Source of the DNA: JAZKHE01 sp040385525
GTDB taxonomy: Bacteria > Bacteroidota > Bacteroidia > UBA4408
DNA length: 64,000 bases
Assembly (NCBI GenBank): GCA_040385525.1
Contig: JAZKHE010000006.1
Location: 186,001 to 250,000 of the forward strand
Direction of reading: 5' to 3'
How positions within the stretch are numbered: the stretch's first letter is position 1; every line of letters begins with the position of its first letter. A model generated the notes under the pieces. The model saw nothing but the letters and a program-made list of their open reading frames with translations. It made no database searches and was not told the DNA's origin. Both the position numbers and the translations under genes were made by a program. Positions 26,202-34,990 of this stretch are shown piece by piece.

Positions 26202-27215
26202 TTAATTAGCATTCATTTTTGTTACTTTGGCTAACTCTGCAATAGTTTTAGGCTTTAAAGGTTGTTTTTCTAACACCATTTTAAATGTGGTACCTTTTAG
26301 TTTTGTTAAATCTATTGCATCTAAAGTTCCTTCTTTAAGCACAGCAAAACTTCCGTCAGAAAGTTGTGTAAATATTTTTATTCCTTTTTCGTTTAGCAAT
26401 ACAAAACGTTCTGCAAAATCATCTGGAATATATTTTACCAATGTATTTTTCTTTTCGTAAGCAACGCATATCTCTCCTATTTCGTTTCCAGAGTTAACCG
26501 AAAAATCGGGAATAAAAGCAATTGCATTTTGGTCGTTTATTACTGCATCGTAATTGTAAATACCAATTGTATTAATATTCATTCCTTTAAAAACTCCATC
26601 GGGTAAATCTAATGGCAAATATTCTCCCCAAACAATTGCAGTTGAATTATAACCTTCGTTTTCTAAATTATAATCTGCGGTATCTGCTGCAGGTAAATTA
26701 GCGTTTCCCCATAAATTAGAAGTGTTTGGTGGATTTTTTTTGTTGTACGAAAAATCAAAAACTTTCCCATAATCTACCCACATATTTTGTGCAAAATCGT
26801 ATTTAAAGGCTTGCAAATTGGGTAGGTTTCGTTTGCTTTTAAAACGAACTTGTATTGTTTTACCTTGACAAATTTTTAATGGCTTACCATTGCATTCTGC
26901 TTTAATTTCAAACATTCCGGCTGATTCCAACATTTGATTTTTACCATTACGCTTAACAAACATGTTTAGTTTATTTACAAACATATCAGTTTGAGAATGT
27001 AATTCACGGTATTTAAGTACAATAGAATCGTTACACGCAGAGCCATCTTCATAACAAAACGAATTGTTGGGCACATATAGTAACGAACCGTTAGTGTGCG
27101 TAAAACCGCTACACTTATTGTTTGTGTAATTAAAAGTTGTAAAAGCTGTTGGAGTAATTTGTGCTTTAAGTTGAGTTGACAAAAAAAGCAATGCTAAAGG
27201 AATAATTTTTCTCAT
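26202..27215 (-). CDS. Secreted hypothetical protein
   Basis: A 337-residue protein with a signal peptide ending at LKAQ. Below it are beta-rich segments, including FTTFNYTNNKCSGFTHTNGS, VRFKSKRNLPNLQAFKYDF, and a C-terminal YIPDDFAERFVLLNEKGIKI. No known domain or sorting signal is apparent. As first gene of the group 27215-24822 it probably shares a transcript with the Cys-rich secreted protein and the membrane protein, which suggests a joint envelope role. Confidence 0.6.
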   Translation of the reverse strand: MRKIIPLALLFLSTQLKAQITPTAFTTFNYTNNKCSGFTHTNGSLLYVPNNSFCYEDGSACNDSIVLKYRELHSQTDMFVNKLNMFVKRNGKNQMLESAGMFEIKAECNGKPLKICQGKTIQVRFKSKRNLPNLQAFKYDFAQNMWVDYGKVFDFSYNKKNPPNTSNLWGNANLPAADTADYNLENEGYNSTAIVWGEYLPLDLPDGVFKGMNINTIGIYNYDAVINDQNAIAFIPDFSVNSGNEIGEICVAYEKKNTLVKYIPDDFAERFVLLNEKGIKIFTQLSDGSFAVLKEGTLDAIDLTKLKGTTFKMVLEKQPLKPKTIAELAKVTKMNAN

Positions 27216-27276
27216 AAGTAAATTTGAATAGCTTAAGCAATTAAAGCAAAATTTACGAGAAAAGCAAGTTTAAAAA

Positions 27277-27654
27277 TTACCAAGTTCCTGCAGGCGAGAA
27301 TAATAGGTCGGTTGGAGAATCTACATCGTATAAAAACTGATGCGCTTTGGTTTTCTTTTTACAAAATGGTTCAATTAATTTTAGCATGTTTTTGTAAGCC
27401 GCTACAGTTAAATCACAATAAAAATCTACATCATTTTCGCTTGTAATACCTTCGTCTGTATCGCAAATACGCAATATTAAATTGCAGTTTCGGGCTTCTA
27501 TAAAATCGATACTACTTAAATCAATTGATAAAGCGTTAGTAATTAATTGTTGAATTAAACTGCTAAACTTGTTGGCTTCTGCCATTTCAAAATCATACAA
27601 TCGAACCACATTATCTCCGTATGCATTTATATTTTCAATGTAGTCGAGTTTCAT
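27277..27654 (-). CDS. Hypothetical cytoplasmic protein
   Basis: A 125-residue protein without signal peptide or membrane segment. It has an acidic, mixed alpha/beta sequence: YGDNVVRLYDFEMAEANKFS, FIEARNCNLILRICDTDEG and a C-terminal DSPTDLLFSPAGTW. It resembles small conserved proteins seen in Flavobacteriales, but no family name can be given. It is monocistronic; the upstream region carries a dispersed repeat. Confidence 0.6.
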   Translation of the reverse strand: MKLDYIENINAYGDNVVRLYDFEMAEANKFSSLIQQLITNALSIDLSSIDFIEARNCNLILRICDTDEGITSENDVDFYCDLTVAAYKNMLKLIEPFCKKKTKAHQFLYDVDSPTDLLFSPAGTW

Positions 27655-27689
27655 TTTTAGCTTTTAGCAAATGTAATGAAATAAAAACC

Positions 27690-27761
27690 TTTGTCATGCT
27701 GAAGAATGAAGCATCTCTTTTTTAGATTCTTCGTGCCTCAGAATGACAAACTAGATGTGAG
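27690..27761. repeat. Dispersed palindromic intergenic repeat, full copy
   Basis: Outer arms TTTGTCATGCTGA (27690-27702) and TCAGAATGACAAA (27738-27750) pair with one mismatch around a centre containing AGATTCTTCGTGCC. The right half recurs at 18838-18878. Sequences of this kind are common between genes in Bacteroidota genomes, from memory. No ORF is inside. Confidence 0.7.
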
Positions 27762-27771
27762 TGTGGAGAAT

Positions 27772-27803
27772 AAAAAAAGCGTAGTTTTTTACTACGCTTT
27801 TAA
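27772..27803 (-). terminator. Rho-independent terminator of the Lys/Glu-rich gene
   Basis: AAGCGTAGT, T-loop, ACTACGCTT, with A and T runs on both sides. The same stem occurs at 59647-59680. Confidence 0.8.
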
Positions 27804-27820
27804 CACTGTATGAAATATAA

Positions 27821-28279
27821 TTATTTTTTACCTTTTCCTTTTTCTACTTTAGTTTCTAGGTCGTTAAGCTCTTTTTCTGCTTTCTCTATTTTTTCTTTTT
27901 TCTCTTTGTATTGCTTATCGTTTACTTTTTTATCCTTTTTATCTTTCTCTAATTGATCTTTCGATTTTTTAATTTTCTCTCTTGCCTCTTTAGCTTTTCC
28001 GTCGCCTTTGGTTACGCTGTCATCCAACTCTTTCTTTTTAGTTTCTTTATTGGTTTTAGCTTCAGCAGCGCGTGCCTGACCAAATTCTTTACCGCTTAAT
28101 TCGCCTTTGTTTTTTCCGTAAGCGTTGCCGTTATTCGATTTTGCAGTATCTTTTTTTTCGCCTTTTACTTCTTCTTTAGTTGCTTTTTTTTCTTCTTTTT
28201 TAGCTTGACCTTTTCCTTGAGCAATTACTAATGTAGTTGAAAGAGCAAGAACAATTGCAGTATTTAATATGTTTTTCAT
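27821..28279 (-). CDS. Exported Lys/Glu-rich low-complexity protein
   Basis: A 152-residue protein with a signal peptide (ALSTTLVIAQ). Almost the whole mature part is Lys, Glu, Ala and Asp, with heptad-like coiled-coil stretches (EAREKIKKSKDQLEKDKKD, KEKKEKIEKAEKELNDLE) and a small GNAYGKNKGELSGKEFGQAR island that is more conserved in appearance. A periplasmic spacer or chaperone-like role is only a guess. It lies 25 bases after the small lipoprotein gene on the same strand. Confidence 0.65.
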   Translation of the reverse strand: MKNILNTAIVLALSTTLVIAQGKGQAKKEEKKATKEEVKGEKKDTAKSNNGNAYGKNKGELSGKEFGQARAAEAKTNKETKKKELDDSVTKGDGKAKEAREKIKKSKDQLEKDKKDKKVNDKQYKEKKEKIEKAEKELNDLETKVEKGKGKK

Positions 28280-28304
28280 TTTCTATGTATATTAAAAATT
28301 AATA

Positions 28305-28526
28305 TTATAAACCGTTTAATGTTTTCCCTAAATTCTCAGTAGCTTCTTCAATCTCTAACTTTAAGCTATCACTTTCTGTTGCTGCTGCTTCGTCAGCCTC
28401 AATTTCTGTTTTTAAATCTGTTGAATCTGCTGCTACAACTGTTTCTGTAGTTTCTGTTTTAGAACCACCGCATGAAGCAAGAAACATAGCTCCTATTACT
28501 GTTAAAGTTAAAATTGATTTTTTCAT
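28305..28526 (-). CDS. Small acidic lipoprotein
   Basis: A 73-residue protein with a lipobox (AMFLASCGGS) and a short mature part that is rich in Thr, Glu, Asp and Ala and predicted helical (SLKLEIEEATENLGKTLNGL). Its size and acidity contrast with the basic protein encoded directly downstream, so an interaction between the two is possible but unproven. Confidence 0.65.
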   Translation of the reverse strand: MKKSILTLTVIGAMFLASCGGSKTETTETVVAADSTDLKTEIEADEAAATESDSLKLEIEEATENLGKTLNGL

Positions 28527-28606
28527 AGTGTATCGTTTTTTTTATAAAAGTATAAAATTATTTTAATATGGAAAAAGTTGTAAAAGAATAAAACTTATTT
28601 GATGTT

Positions 28607-28634
28607 TAGCACGAGCTACAATAAGCTCGTGCTA
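28607..28634. repeat. REP-like 11-bp hairpin
   Basis: TAGCACGAGCT, loop ACAATA, AGCTCGTGCTA is a perfect inverted repeat 16 bases downstream of the HEAT-repeat gene stop. It lacks a T run, so it is not a typical terminator and may be a REP-type element. Confidence 0.6.
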
Positions 28635-28649
28635 GCTTGGGGGTGTTAA

Positions 28650-29189
28650 TTAGTTTAGTAAATCTTGAATGTGCTCTATATATCCTAAAGTATCATATTG
28701 TTCTCTTGGCTTTTTAGATAATTCAATCAAAATTTTATGCTTAGATAGAATTTGCCTAGCCTCAATTTTTGTTTTAGTATCTATTTCCTTATAAAACATT
28801 TCAATCAAATCAACAGCAGATTCTCTTATCTCCATATCACCAGTACACAATAACTCTATAAAATCTAAAAAATAATCTTTACAATTTAAAGGTTTTAATT
28901 TCATTGCATATAAAAACGAGCCGTTATAGTTTTTATATTTCTCATTTTTTATAACATCCATTATCATAGGCACAGCCTCATCTGCGCCTAATTCGCCTAA
29001 ACTAATAGCAATTGCATTTCTTTTTTTCCAAGAAAGGCTTTCAAAATTATTTAATTCATTTATCAAATATGGTATTGCAGTTTTATCTCCTGTACTTCCA
29101 AAACCTTGGAGAGCTTCAACAATTTCATCTTCACTCAAATTTGGCTTTTTCAAATAATTAATAATTTGAATTACTTCGTTGTCTTTCAC
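28650..29189 (-). CDS. HEAT-repeat protein
   Basis: A 179-residue all-helical protein with HEAT-like repeats: EIVEALQGFGSTGDKTAIPY, RNAIAISLGELGADEAVPMI and IRESAVDLIEMFYKE. Such repeats form curved protein-binding scaffolds. The start is GTG (29187-29189), reading VKDNEVIQIINYLKK. There is no signal peptide, so it is cytoplasmic. It follows valS by 50 bases on the same strand, but the link may be only positional. Confidence 0.72.
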   Translation of the reverse strand: MKDNEVIQIINYLKKPNLSEDEIVEALQGFGSTGDKTAIPYLINELNNFESLSWKKRNAIAISLGELGADEAVPMIMDVIKNEKYKNYNGSFLYAMKLKPLNCKDYFLDFIELLCTGDMEIRESAVDLIEMFYKEIDTKTKIEARQILSKHKILIELSKKPREQYDTLGYIEHIQDLLN

Positions 29190-29239
29190 TTATGCATAAT
29201 TTAACCCAAAACTAATAACTAATAATTCATAACTAAAAA

Positions 29240-31903
29240 CTATCCAACCAAACTCTCTAACTCAGCAATTTTAGCAACTGCATCGGCTTGTTTTTTGCGC
29301 TCGTTTTCTACCATTTCGGGTTTAGCGTTAGCCACAAATTTTTCGTTTGCTAATTTTGCTTGCACCGATTGTAAAAAGCCTCGTGTATATTCTAATTCTT
29401 GTTTTAGTTTGGCTTTGTCTTCCTCGCTCAAAGCTTCGGTATTTCTTACAATTGTAAAATATACTTTTTCTGCTTCTAAATTCGTTAAGCCTTTTTCTAT
29501 TTCAATATTTGCAACCAATTTAGGTGTTCCCTTTTTTAACAAGGTGTACACTATTTCGTTAAAGTTGTTTAATTTATTGTTTTCAATAACTTCAATTGTA
29601 TTATACGTCAACTTTAAATTCAGAGGATTTTCGGCACTTACTTTATTTTTATTAAAAAAGTTTTTTACTTCTGTTTCTATCTCACGCAAAGTTTGATACG
29701 TAGTAATATAGCTTGTTTTAGCCGCTTTTGCTTCTGGCCATTTCGCAACAATTATACAATCTTTTTCAGTTCTATCTGCAACTAAATGCCACAACTCTTC
29801 TGTAATAAATGGCATTAACGGATGCAATACTTTTAAAATATTTTCGAAATAAGCAATTGTTGTATCGTATGTTGTTTTGTCAATTGGCAACGATTCTCCA
29901 TCAACAAAAGCTGGCTTTATTTTTTCTAAATAATACGAGCAAAAATCGTCCCACACCAATTTGTAAGTAGCCATCAAAGCATCGCTCATACGGTATTTAG
30001 CGTAATGGTCGTTTATTTTTTCTAACTCCGAATTAAATACGGAATCAAATAAACTGCAAGCTAATTTACTGGTATCGGGTTGCGCTAAAGTTGCATCTAC
30101 CTTCCACCCTTTTATTAATCTAAACGCATTCCATATTTTGTTCCAGAAGTTACGACCTTGTTCGCACGAACCTTCATCAAACAATAAATCGTTACCAGCT
30201 GGCGAACTAAACAACATACCTACACGCACACCATCGGCACCGTACTTAGTAATTAAATCAAGTGGATCGGGCGAGTTACCCAAACTCTTACTCATTTTAC
30301 GACCTTGTTTATCGCGAACAATTCCTGTTAAATATACATTTGTAAATGGTTTTTGCCCTGTGTATTCGTAGCCTGCAATTATCATACGTGCTACCCAAAA
30401 GAAAAGAATTTCGGGAGCTGTAACTAAATCATTAGTTGGGTAATAGTACTTTAAATCTTTGTTTGCTTTTTCCCAACCGTTCTCAATAATTTTCGGATCA
30501 AAAACAGTTAATGGCCACAACCACGACGAAAACCAAGTATCTAATACATCTTCATCTTGACGCAAATCTTCAATTTTGAAGTTTGAATCTTGAATCTTGA
30601 ATTTCTCAAATGCTTCCTCTTTTGTTTTACAAACAACTGTATTTCCTTTGTTATCGTACCAAGCCGGAATACGTTGTCCCCACCATAACTGACGAGAAAT
30701 GCACCAATCGTGAACGTTTTCCATCCAATGATTGTATGTGTTTTTAAACTTTTCGGGTAACAATTTAATGTTGTCGTTCATTACATTTTTTAATGCTGGT
30801 TCCGATATTTCTGACATTTTTAAAAACCATTGCATCGACAAACGTGGCTCTATTACAGCATTTGTACGCTCTGAGTAACCCACTTTATTTTTTATATCCT
30901 CTATCTTAACAATGTGCCCAACAGCATCTAAATCAATGGCAATTTTTTTACGTACTGCAAATCTGTCTTCTCCAATGTAATGGCCAGCAGCTGTGCTTAT
31001 TGTTCCATTTTCATTTAATACATCAATAACTTCTAATTTATGTTTAATACCTAAATTATAGTCATTAATATCATGCGCTGGTGTAACTTTCAAAGCTCCT
31101 GTACCAAATTCCAAATCGATATAATCATCATAAATAATAGGTACAGCTCTATTAACAATGGGTACAATGGCTTTTTTTTCTTTTAAATGCGCATAACGCT
31201 CATCGTTTGGATGTACACAAATGGCAGTATCTCCTAAAATAGTTTCTGGTCGAGTTGTAGCTACAGTAATCCATTCATCGGCTGTACCTTCTATTTTATA
31301 ACGAACATAATACAATTTAGAATTAACTTCTTTGTGTTGTACTTCTTCGTCAGAAACTGCAGTTAATCCTTGCGGATCCCAGTTTACCATACGCACGCCA
31401 CGATATATTTTCCCTTTATTATATAAGTCAATAAATACATCAATAACAGCTTCTGTTAAATCAGCATCCATTGTAAATTTAGTTCTATCCCAATCGCACG
31501 AAGCACCTAATTTTTCTAATTGCTTCAGAATAATTCCACCGTATTTTTCTTTCCACTCCCAAGCGTGTTTTAAAAAATCTTCGCGTGACAAATCTTTTTT
31601 ATTAATGCCTTGTTCTTTTAATAGCGCCACCACTTTTGCTTCTGTTGCAATAGATGCATGATCGGTTCCTGGTACCCAACAAGCATTTTTGCCCAACATA
31701 CGTGCTCTACGAATTAACACATCTTGAATGGTATTGTTAAGCATGTGCCCCATATGCAGCACACCTGTTACGTTTGGCGGAGGAATTACAATTGTGTATG
31801 GCTCGCGCTCATCGGGAACAGAACTAAAGAATTTTTTGTCCATCCAGTAGCTATACCATTTAGATTCGGTAGCAGAAGCGTCGTAAGTTTTAGGAATTTC
31901 CAT
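29240..31903 (-). CDS. valS: Valyl-tRNA synthetase
   Basis: A class I synthetase that charges tRNA-Val and edits threonine. The ATP site motif is HMGH (50-53 in PPPNVTGVLHMGH) and KMSKS is near residue 536 (GRKMSKSLGNSPDP). The editing domain lies between them (TTRPETILGDTAICVHPND), and a C-terminal coiled-coil arm follows (ALSEEDKAKLKQELEYTRGF). The ATG at 31903 was preferred over a TTG twelve bases upstream because MEIPKTYDASATESKWYSYW matches the usual ValS N-terminus. The product is 887 residues. Confidence 0.97.
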   Translation of the reverse strand: MEIPKTYDASATESKWYSYWMDKKFFSSVPDEREPYTIVIPPPNVTGVLHMGHMLNNTIQDVLIRRARMLGKNACWVPGTDHASIATEAKVVALLKEQGINKKDLSREDFLKHAWEWKEKYGGIILKQLEKLGASCDWDRTKFTMDADLTEAVIDVFIDLYNKGKIYRGVRMVNWDPQGLTAVSDEEVQHKEVNSKLYYVRYKIEGTADEWITVATTRPETILGDTAICVHPNDERYAHLKEKKAIVPIVNRAVPIIYDDYIDLEFGTGALKVTPAHDINDYNLGIKHKLEVIDVLNENGTISTAAGHYIGEDRFAVRKKIAIDLDAVGHIVKIEDIKNKVGYSERTNAVIEPRLSMQWFLKMSEISEPALKNVMNDNIKLLPEKFKNTYNHWMENVHDWCISRQLWWGQRIPAWYDNKGNTVVCKTKEEAFEKFKIQDSNFKIEDLRQDEDVLDTWFSSWLWPLTVFDPKIIENGWEKANKDLKYYYPTNDLVTAPEILFFWVARMIIAGYEYTGQKPFTNVYLTGIVRDKQGRKMSKSLGNSPDPLDLITKYGADGVRVGMLFSSPAGNDLLFDEGSCEQGRNFWNKIWNAFRLIKGWKVDATLAQPDTSKLACSLFDSVFNSELEKINDHYAKYRMSDALMATYKLVWDDFCSYYLEKIKPAFVDGESLPIDKTTYDTTIAYFENILKVLHPLMPFITEELWHLVADRTEKDCIIVAKWPEAKAAKTSYITTYQTLREIETEVKNFFNKNKVSAENPLNLKLTYNTIEVIENNKLNNFNEIVYTLLKKGTPKLVANIEIEKGLTNLEAEKVYFTIVRNTEALSEEDKAKLKQELEYTRGFLQSVQAKLANEKFVANAKPEMVENERKKQADAVAKIAELESLVG

Positions 31904-32064
31904 AAAGTTTGGCAAAATTGTTGTTGTCTATTTTTTTGAAAGAATGCAAATTTAGAAAATATAAGTTTAGATTAAAATTTATACTTTTTGTTATGAATTT
32001 TGGCACGATTTTAGATGTTACTTTAAATAATTTAAAAAGGATTTTAGTTTAAATTGAATATTAT

Positions 32065-32072
32065 TACATTTG
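32065..32072 (+). promoter_or_regulatory. Candidate -7 box of the DUF1573 pair
   Basis: TACATTTG matches TAnnTTTG, 24 bases before the ATG at 32097. The position excludes translation from the upstream TTG that overlaps it. Confidence 0.5.
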
Positions 32073-32096
32073 CTTGACTTTAAAAATCAATTAGCT

Positions 32097-32528
32097 ATGA
32101 AAAAATTATTACTTGTTTTATTTACCTCCCTATCGATGGGAGTTTTTGCTCAATCGCAAATAGCTTTCGATGAAGAAGTACACGATTTTGGAACCATTAA
32201 CCAAGGTGGTAACGGAGTGTACGAATTCAAATTTAAAAACGCAGGTAAAGAACCTTTGTTAATTCAGTCGGCACAAGGCTCTTGCGGTTGTACAGTTCCT
32301 TTATGGCCTAAAGAACCTATTAAACCAGGTTCATCAAACAAAATTAAAGTAAGCTACGATACCAACAGAATTGGTGCTTTTACTAAAACAGTTACAGTAA
32401 CAACAAACGACGCTGCAAATCCTACTAAAGTTTTAACCATTAAAGGAAACGTAAAAGAAGTTCCTAAAGTTGAAACTTTTCCTGTTAAAAAAGCAGCAGA
32501 AGGTAGCCCAATGGAAACAAATAATTAA
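32097..32528 (+). CDS. DUF1573 secreted protein, first of a tandem pair
   Basis: A 143-residue protein with a signal peptide (MKKLLLVLFTSLSMGVFAQ) and one DUF1573 immunoglobulin-like domain: FGTINQGGNGVYEFKFKNAG, the hallmark SCGCTVPLWPKEPIKPG, and KTVTVTTND. DUF1573 is an ASH/MSP-like fold abundant in Bacteroidota; its role is unknown. The second copy at 32567 shares most of these motifs. The ATG at 32097 was selected because an upstream TTG overlaps the promoter. Confidence 0.85.
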   Translation: MKKLLLVLFTSLSMGVFAQSQIAFDEEVHDFGTINQGGNGVYEFKFKNAGKEPLLIQSAQGSCGCTVPLWPKEPIKPGSSNKIKVSYDTNRIGAFTKTVTVTTNDAANPTKVLTIKGNVKEVPKVETFPVKKAAEGSPMETNN

Positions 32529-32566
32529 TAATAAACCAAATACAAACCAATAAAAACAAGCAAACT

Positions 32567-33004
32567 ATGAAAAAAGTAATCTTATCATTAGGTATTTTCT
32601 TTTCAGGTGTATTGGCAGTTTCTGCTCAAGAAGCAGCTCCAAATCCAAACGCTGCAGAAATTACTTTTGAAAACGAAGTAATTGACTACGGAACAATTGA
32701 GCACAATGCAGACGGAAACCGTGAGTTTAAATTTAAAAACACAGGTAAAGAACCATTAATTATTACTAATTGTGCTGGATCTTGTGGATGTACTGTACCT
32801 ACTTGGCCTAAAGAACCAATCCGTCCAGGACAATCGGCTACAATTAAAGTAAAATATGCTACAGATAGAGTTGGTGCTTTCGAAAAAACAGTTACTGTTA
32901 CTTCAAACGCTAAATCTGCATCTAAAGTTTTAAAAATTAAAGGAGTAGTTAAAGCTCCTGCAGAAGCTGCACCAGCACCTGCTCCATCTACTAAAACTCC
33001 GTAA
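32567..33004 (+). CDS. DUF1573 secreted protein, second of a tandem pair
   Basis: A 145-residue paralogue of the preceding gene, starting 38 bases after it. Signal peptide (SGVLAVSAQ), then FGTIEHNADGNREFKFKNTG-type strands (here YGTIEHN), GSCGCTVPTWPKEPIRPGQS and a Pro/Ala-rich C-terminal tail (APAEAAPAPAPSTKTP). The pair probably arose by tandem duplication and is cotranscribed up to the terminator at 33048. Confidence 0.85.
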   Translation: MKKVILSLGIFFSGVLAVSAQEAAPNPNAAEITFENEVIDYGTIEHNADGNREFKFKNTGKEPLIITNCAGSCGCTVPTWPKEPIRPGQSATIKVKYATDRVGAFEKTVTVTSNAKSASKVLKIKGVVKAPAEAAPAPAPSTKTP

Positions 33005-33047
33005 TAATTGCTTAGTAATAATTTTAACTAAATTTTAGTAAATTTAC

Positions 33048-33081
33048 AACCGCTCTTCAAAATTGAAGAGCGGTTTTTTAT
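33048..33081 (+). terminator. Rho-independent terminator of the DUF1573 operon
   Basis: AACCGCTCTTC, loop AAAATT, GAAGAGCGGTT and a T run. It ends 11 bases before the next start codon. Confidence 0.88.
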
Positions 33082-33091
33082 TTTATACGAT

Positions 33092-34318
33092 ATGCCAAAA
33101 ATTTCAAGTAAAGCAGCGGCAATGCCCGCATCTCCTATTCGTAAGTTAGTTCCATTTGCTGATGCAGCAAAAAAACAAGGAAAAACTATTTACCATTTAA
33201 ATATTGGTCAGCCCGATATTGAAACGCCAGAAACCATGCTAAATGCTATTCATAATTTTCAACCGAAAGTTGTAGAATATAGCCATAGCGCTGGTATGGA
33301 GAGCTACAGAAAAAAATTAGCTGGCTATTACAAAAGTTATAACATAAACGTTGAACACAACGAAATTATGATTACAAATGGTGGTTCTGAAGCCATTTTA
33401 ATTGCCATGATGACTTGTTTAAACGAAGGCGATGAAATTATTATTCCTGAACCATTTTATGCAAATTACAATGGATTTGCAGTGCAAGCCAACGTTACGG
33501 TAAAGCCAATTCGTTCCTACATTGAAACTGGTTTTGCTTTGCCTCCTATTGAAGATTTTGAAAAAGTAATTACACCAAAAACTAAAGCCATAATGATTTG
33601 TAATCCGGGTAACCCTACAGGTTACTTGTATAGCAAAGAAGAATTACAAAAATTACGCGATTTAGTATTAAAATACGATTTGTATTTATTTTCTGATGAA
33701 GTATATCGTGAGTTTTGTTACGATGGTAAAGAATACACTTCCGTTATGCACCTTTTAGGTATTGACGATAATGTTGTTTTAATGGACAGTATCTCGAAAC
33801 GTTATAGCGCATGTGGAGCAAGAATTGGTGCATTAATTACTAAAAATAAAGATGTAATGGCTGCTGCTTTAAAATTTGCCCAAGTAAGATTAAGTCCGCC
33901 AACATTTGGTCAAGTAGCCGCAGAAGCTGCAATAGATACGCCAGCTATTTATTTTGAAAATGTAAAAAAAGAATACGTAGCGCGCAGAGATTACGTTATT
34001 GAAGCATTAAATAAAATTCCGGGTGTTTTTTGCCCAAAACCAAGTGGTGCATTTTATTGCATTGCACGTTTACCAATTGATGATGCTGATGTGTTTTGCC
34101 AATGGTTGTTAGAAAAATTTAGTCACGATAACAAAACTGTTATGTTAGCTCCTGCTACAGGTTTTTACTCAACACCAGGTGCAGGTAAAAACGAAGTAAG
34201 AATTGCTTATGTTTTAAATTTAGATTCGCTTAAAAACGCAATGCTTTGTTTAGAAAAAGCTTTAGAAGTTTACCCTGGCAAAACAGAAATTAAAACTGAA
34301 AAAGTAGCTGTTAATTAG
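33092..34318 (+). CDS. Class I/II PLP-dependent aminotransferase, aspartate aminotransferase type
   Basis: A 408-residue fold-type I aminotransferase: HLNIGQPDIETPE near the N-terminus, NGGSEAILIAM, the cofactor pocket CNPGNPTGYLYSKEEL and SDEVYREF, the Schiff-base lysine in DSISKRYSACGARIG, and the C-terminal arginine region NEVRIAYVLN. This is the large AAT subfamily Igamma; aspartate is a likely but unproven substrate. It lies directly after a terminator and ends at another, so it is monocistronic. Confidence 0.87.
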   Translation: MPKISSKAAAMPASPIRKLVPFADAAKKQGKTIYHLNIGQPDIETPETMLNAIHNFQPKVVEYSHSAGMESYRKKLAGYYKSYNINVEHNEIMITNGGSEAILIAMMTCLNEGDEIIIPEPFYANYNGFAVQANVTVKPIRSYIETGFALPPIEDFEKVITPKTKAIMICNPGNPTGYLYSKEELQKLRDLVLKYDLYLFSDEVYREFCYDGKEYTSVMHLLGIDDNVVLMDSISKRYSACGARIGALITKNKDVMAAALKFAQVRLSPPTFGQVAAEAAIDTPAIYFENVKKEYVARRDYVIEALNKIPGVFCPKPSGAFYCIARLPIDDADVFCQWLLEKFSHDNKTVMLAPATGFYSTPGAGKNEVRIAYVLNLDSLKNAMLCLEKALEVYPGKTEIKTEKVAVN

Positions 34319-34335
34319 TTACAAACTAATTGATA

Positions 34336-34369
34336 TAAAAAAAGGTTTCCGATTTGGAAACCTTTTTTT
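34336..34369. terminator. Bidirectional rho-independent terminator
   Basis: AAAAGGTTTCC, loop GATTT, GGAAACCTTTT with flanking A and T runs, between the convergent aminotransferase and ppa genes. Confidence 0.88.
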
Positions 34370-34372
34370 GTG

Positions 34373-34984
34373 CTAAGCAATTTCTATTTTATAATCGCTT
34401 AGGCTATGTTTTATTACTTCGTAAGCTTCTAACTTTCCGTAAATATGTGTTATTTCTACTGAATGTTTAATTTCGCCTGGCATATTTTTGTAGGTTAAAA
34501 AATAATGATGTAAACGGTTAATAATAGCTGCAGGAACATCAGAAATATCTTGCCAAGCATTATATACTTCATCTTCTTTTAAAACAGCTATAATTTTATC
34601 ATCGGCTTCGCCATTGTCTAACATTCTAAAACCACCAATTGGTCGTGCATTTAAAATTAAATCACCATGACTGATGTGTCTGTCCGACAAAACACAAATA
34701 TCCAAAGGATCGCCATCGCCTACTAAATCTGTTCTACCTGTTTTTTGTGCAGCAAACTCAGCCACTTTTTTTCCGCAATACGATTGTGGAATAAAACCAT
34801 ACAAGGCAGGAATTATATTAGAGAATTTTTGCGGCCGATCTACTTTTAAATAACCGCTTTTTTTATCTATTTCGTATTTTACAGTATCGGTAGGGACAAT
34901 TTCTATAAAAGCAGTAACTACTTCGGGCGATTTGCTACCTACTTCTATTCCGTGCCAAGGGTGTGCTTTAAATTTTGAATTCAT
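34373..34984 (-). CDS. ppa: Soluble inorganic pyrophosphatase, family I
   Basis: Hydrolyses pyrophosphate released in biosynthesis. The family I signature DGDPLDICVL (90-99) provides the metal-binding aspartates D90, D92 and D95. Also seen: KYEIDKKSG near the N-terminus, YGFIPQSYCG, and DDKIIAVLKED. At 203 residues it is slightly longer than the bacterial norm of about 175, mainly through an N-terminal extension. It is the last gene of the hisS-hutH-34991-ppa run, 6 bases after its neighbour. Confidence 0.95.
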   Translation of the reverse strand: MNSKFKAHPWHGIEVGSKSPEVVTAFIEIVPTDTVKYEIDKKSGYLKVDRPQKFSNIIPALYGFIPQSYCGKKVAEFAAQKTGRTDLVGDGDPLDICVLSDRHISHGDLILNARPIGGFRMLDNGEADDKIIAVLKEDEVYNAWQDISDVPAAIINRLHHYFLTYKNMPGEIKHSVEITHIYGKLEAYEVIKHSLSDYKIEIA

Positions 34985-34990
34985 GTTTTT

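Noticed and set aside
31904..31915. TTG start giving valS four extra residues
   Set aside because: The ATG at 31903 matches the family N-terminus and is the stronger start codon.
31998..32020. TGGCAC with following sequence resembling a sigma-54 promoter before the DUF1573 genes
   Set aside because: The -12 half lacks the GC dinucleotide (TAGAT instead of TTGCA), and a good TAnnTTTG box lies closer to the gene.
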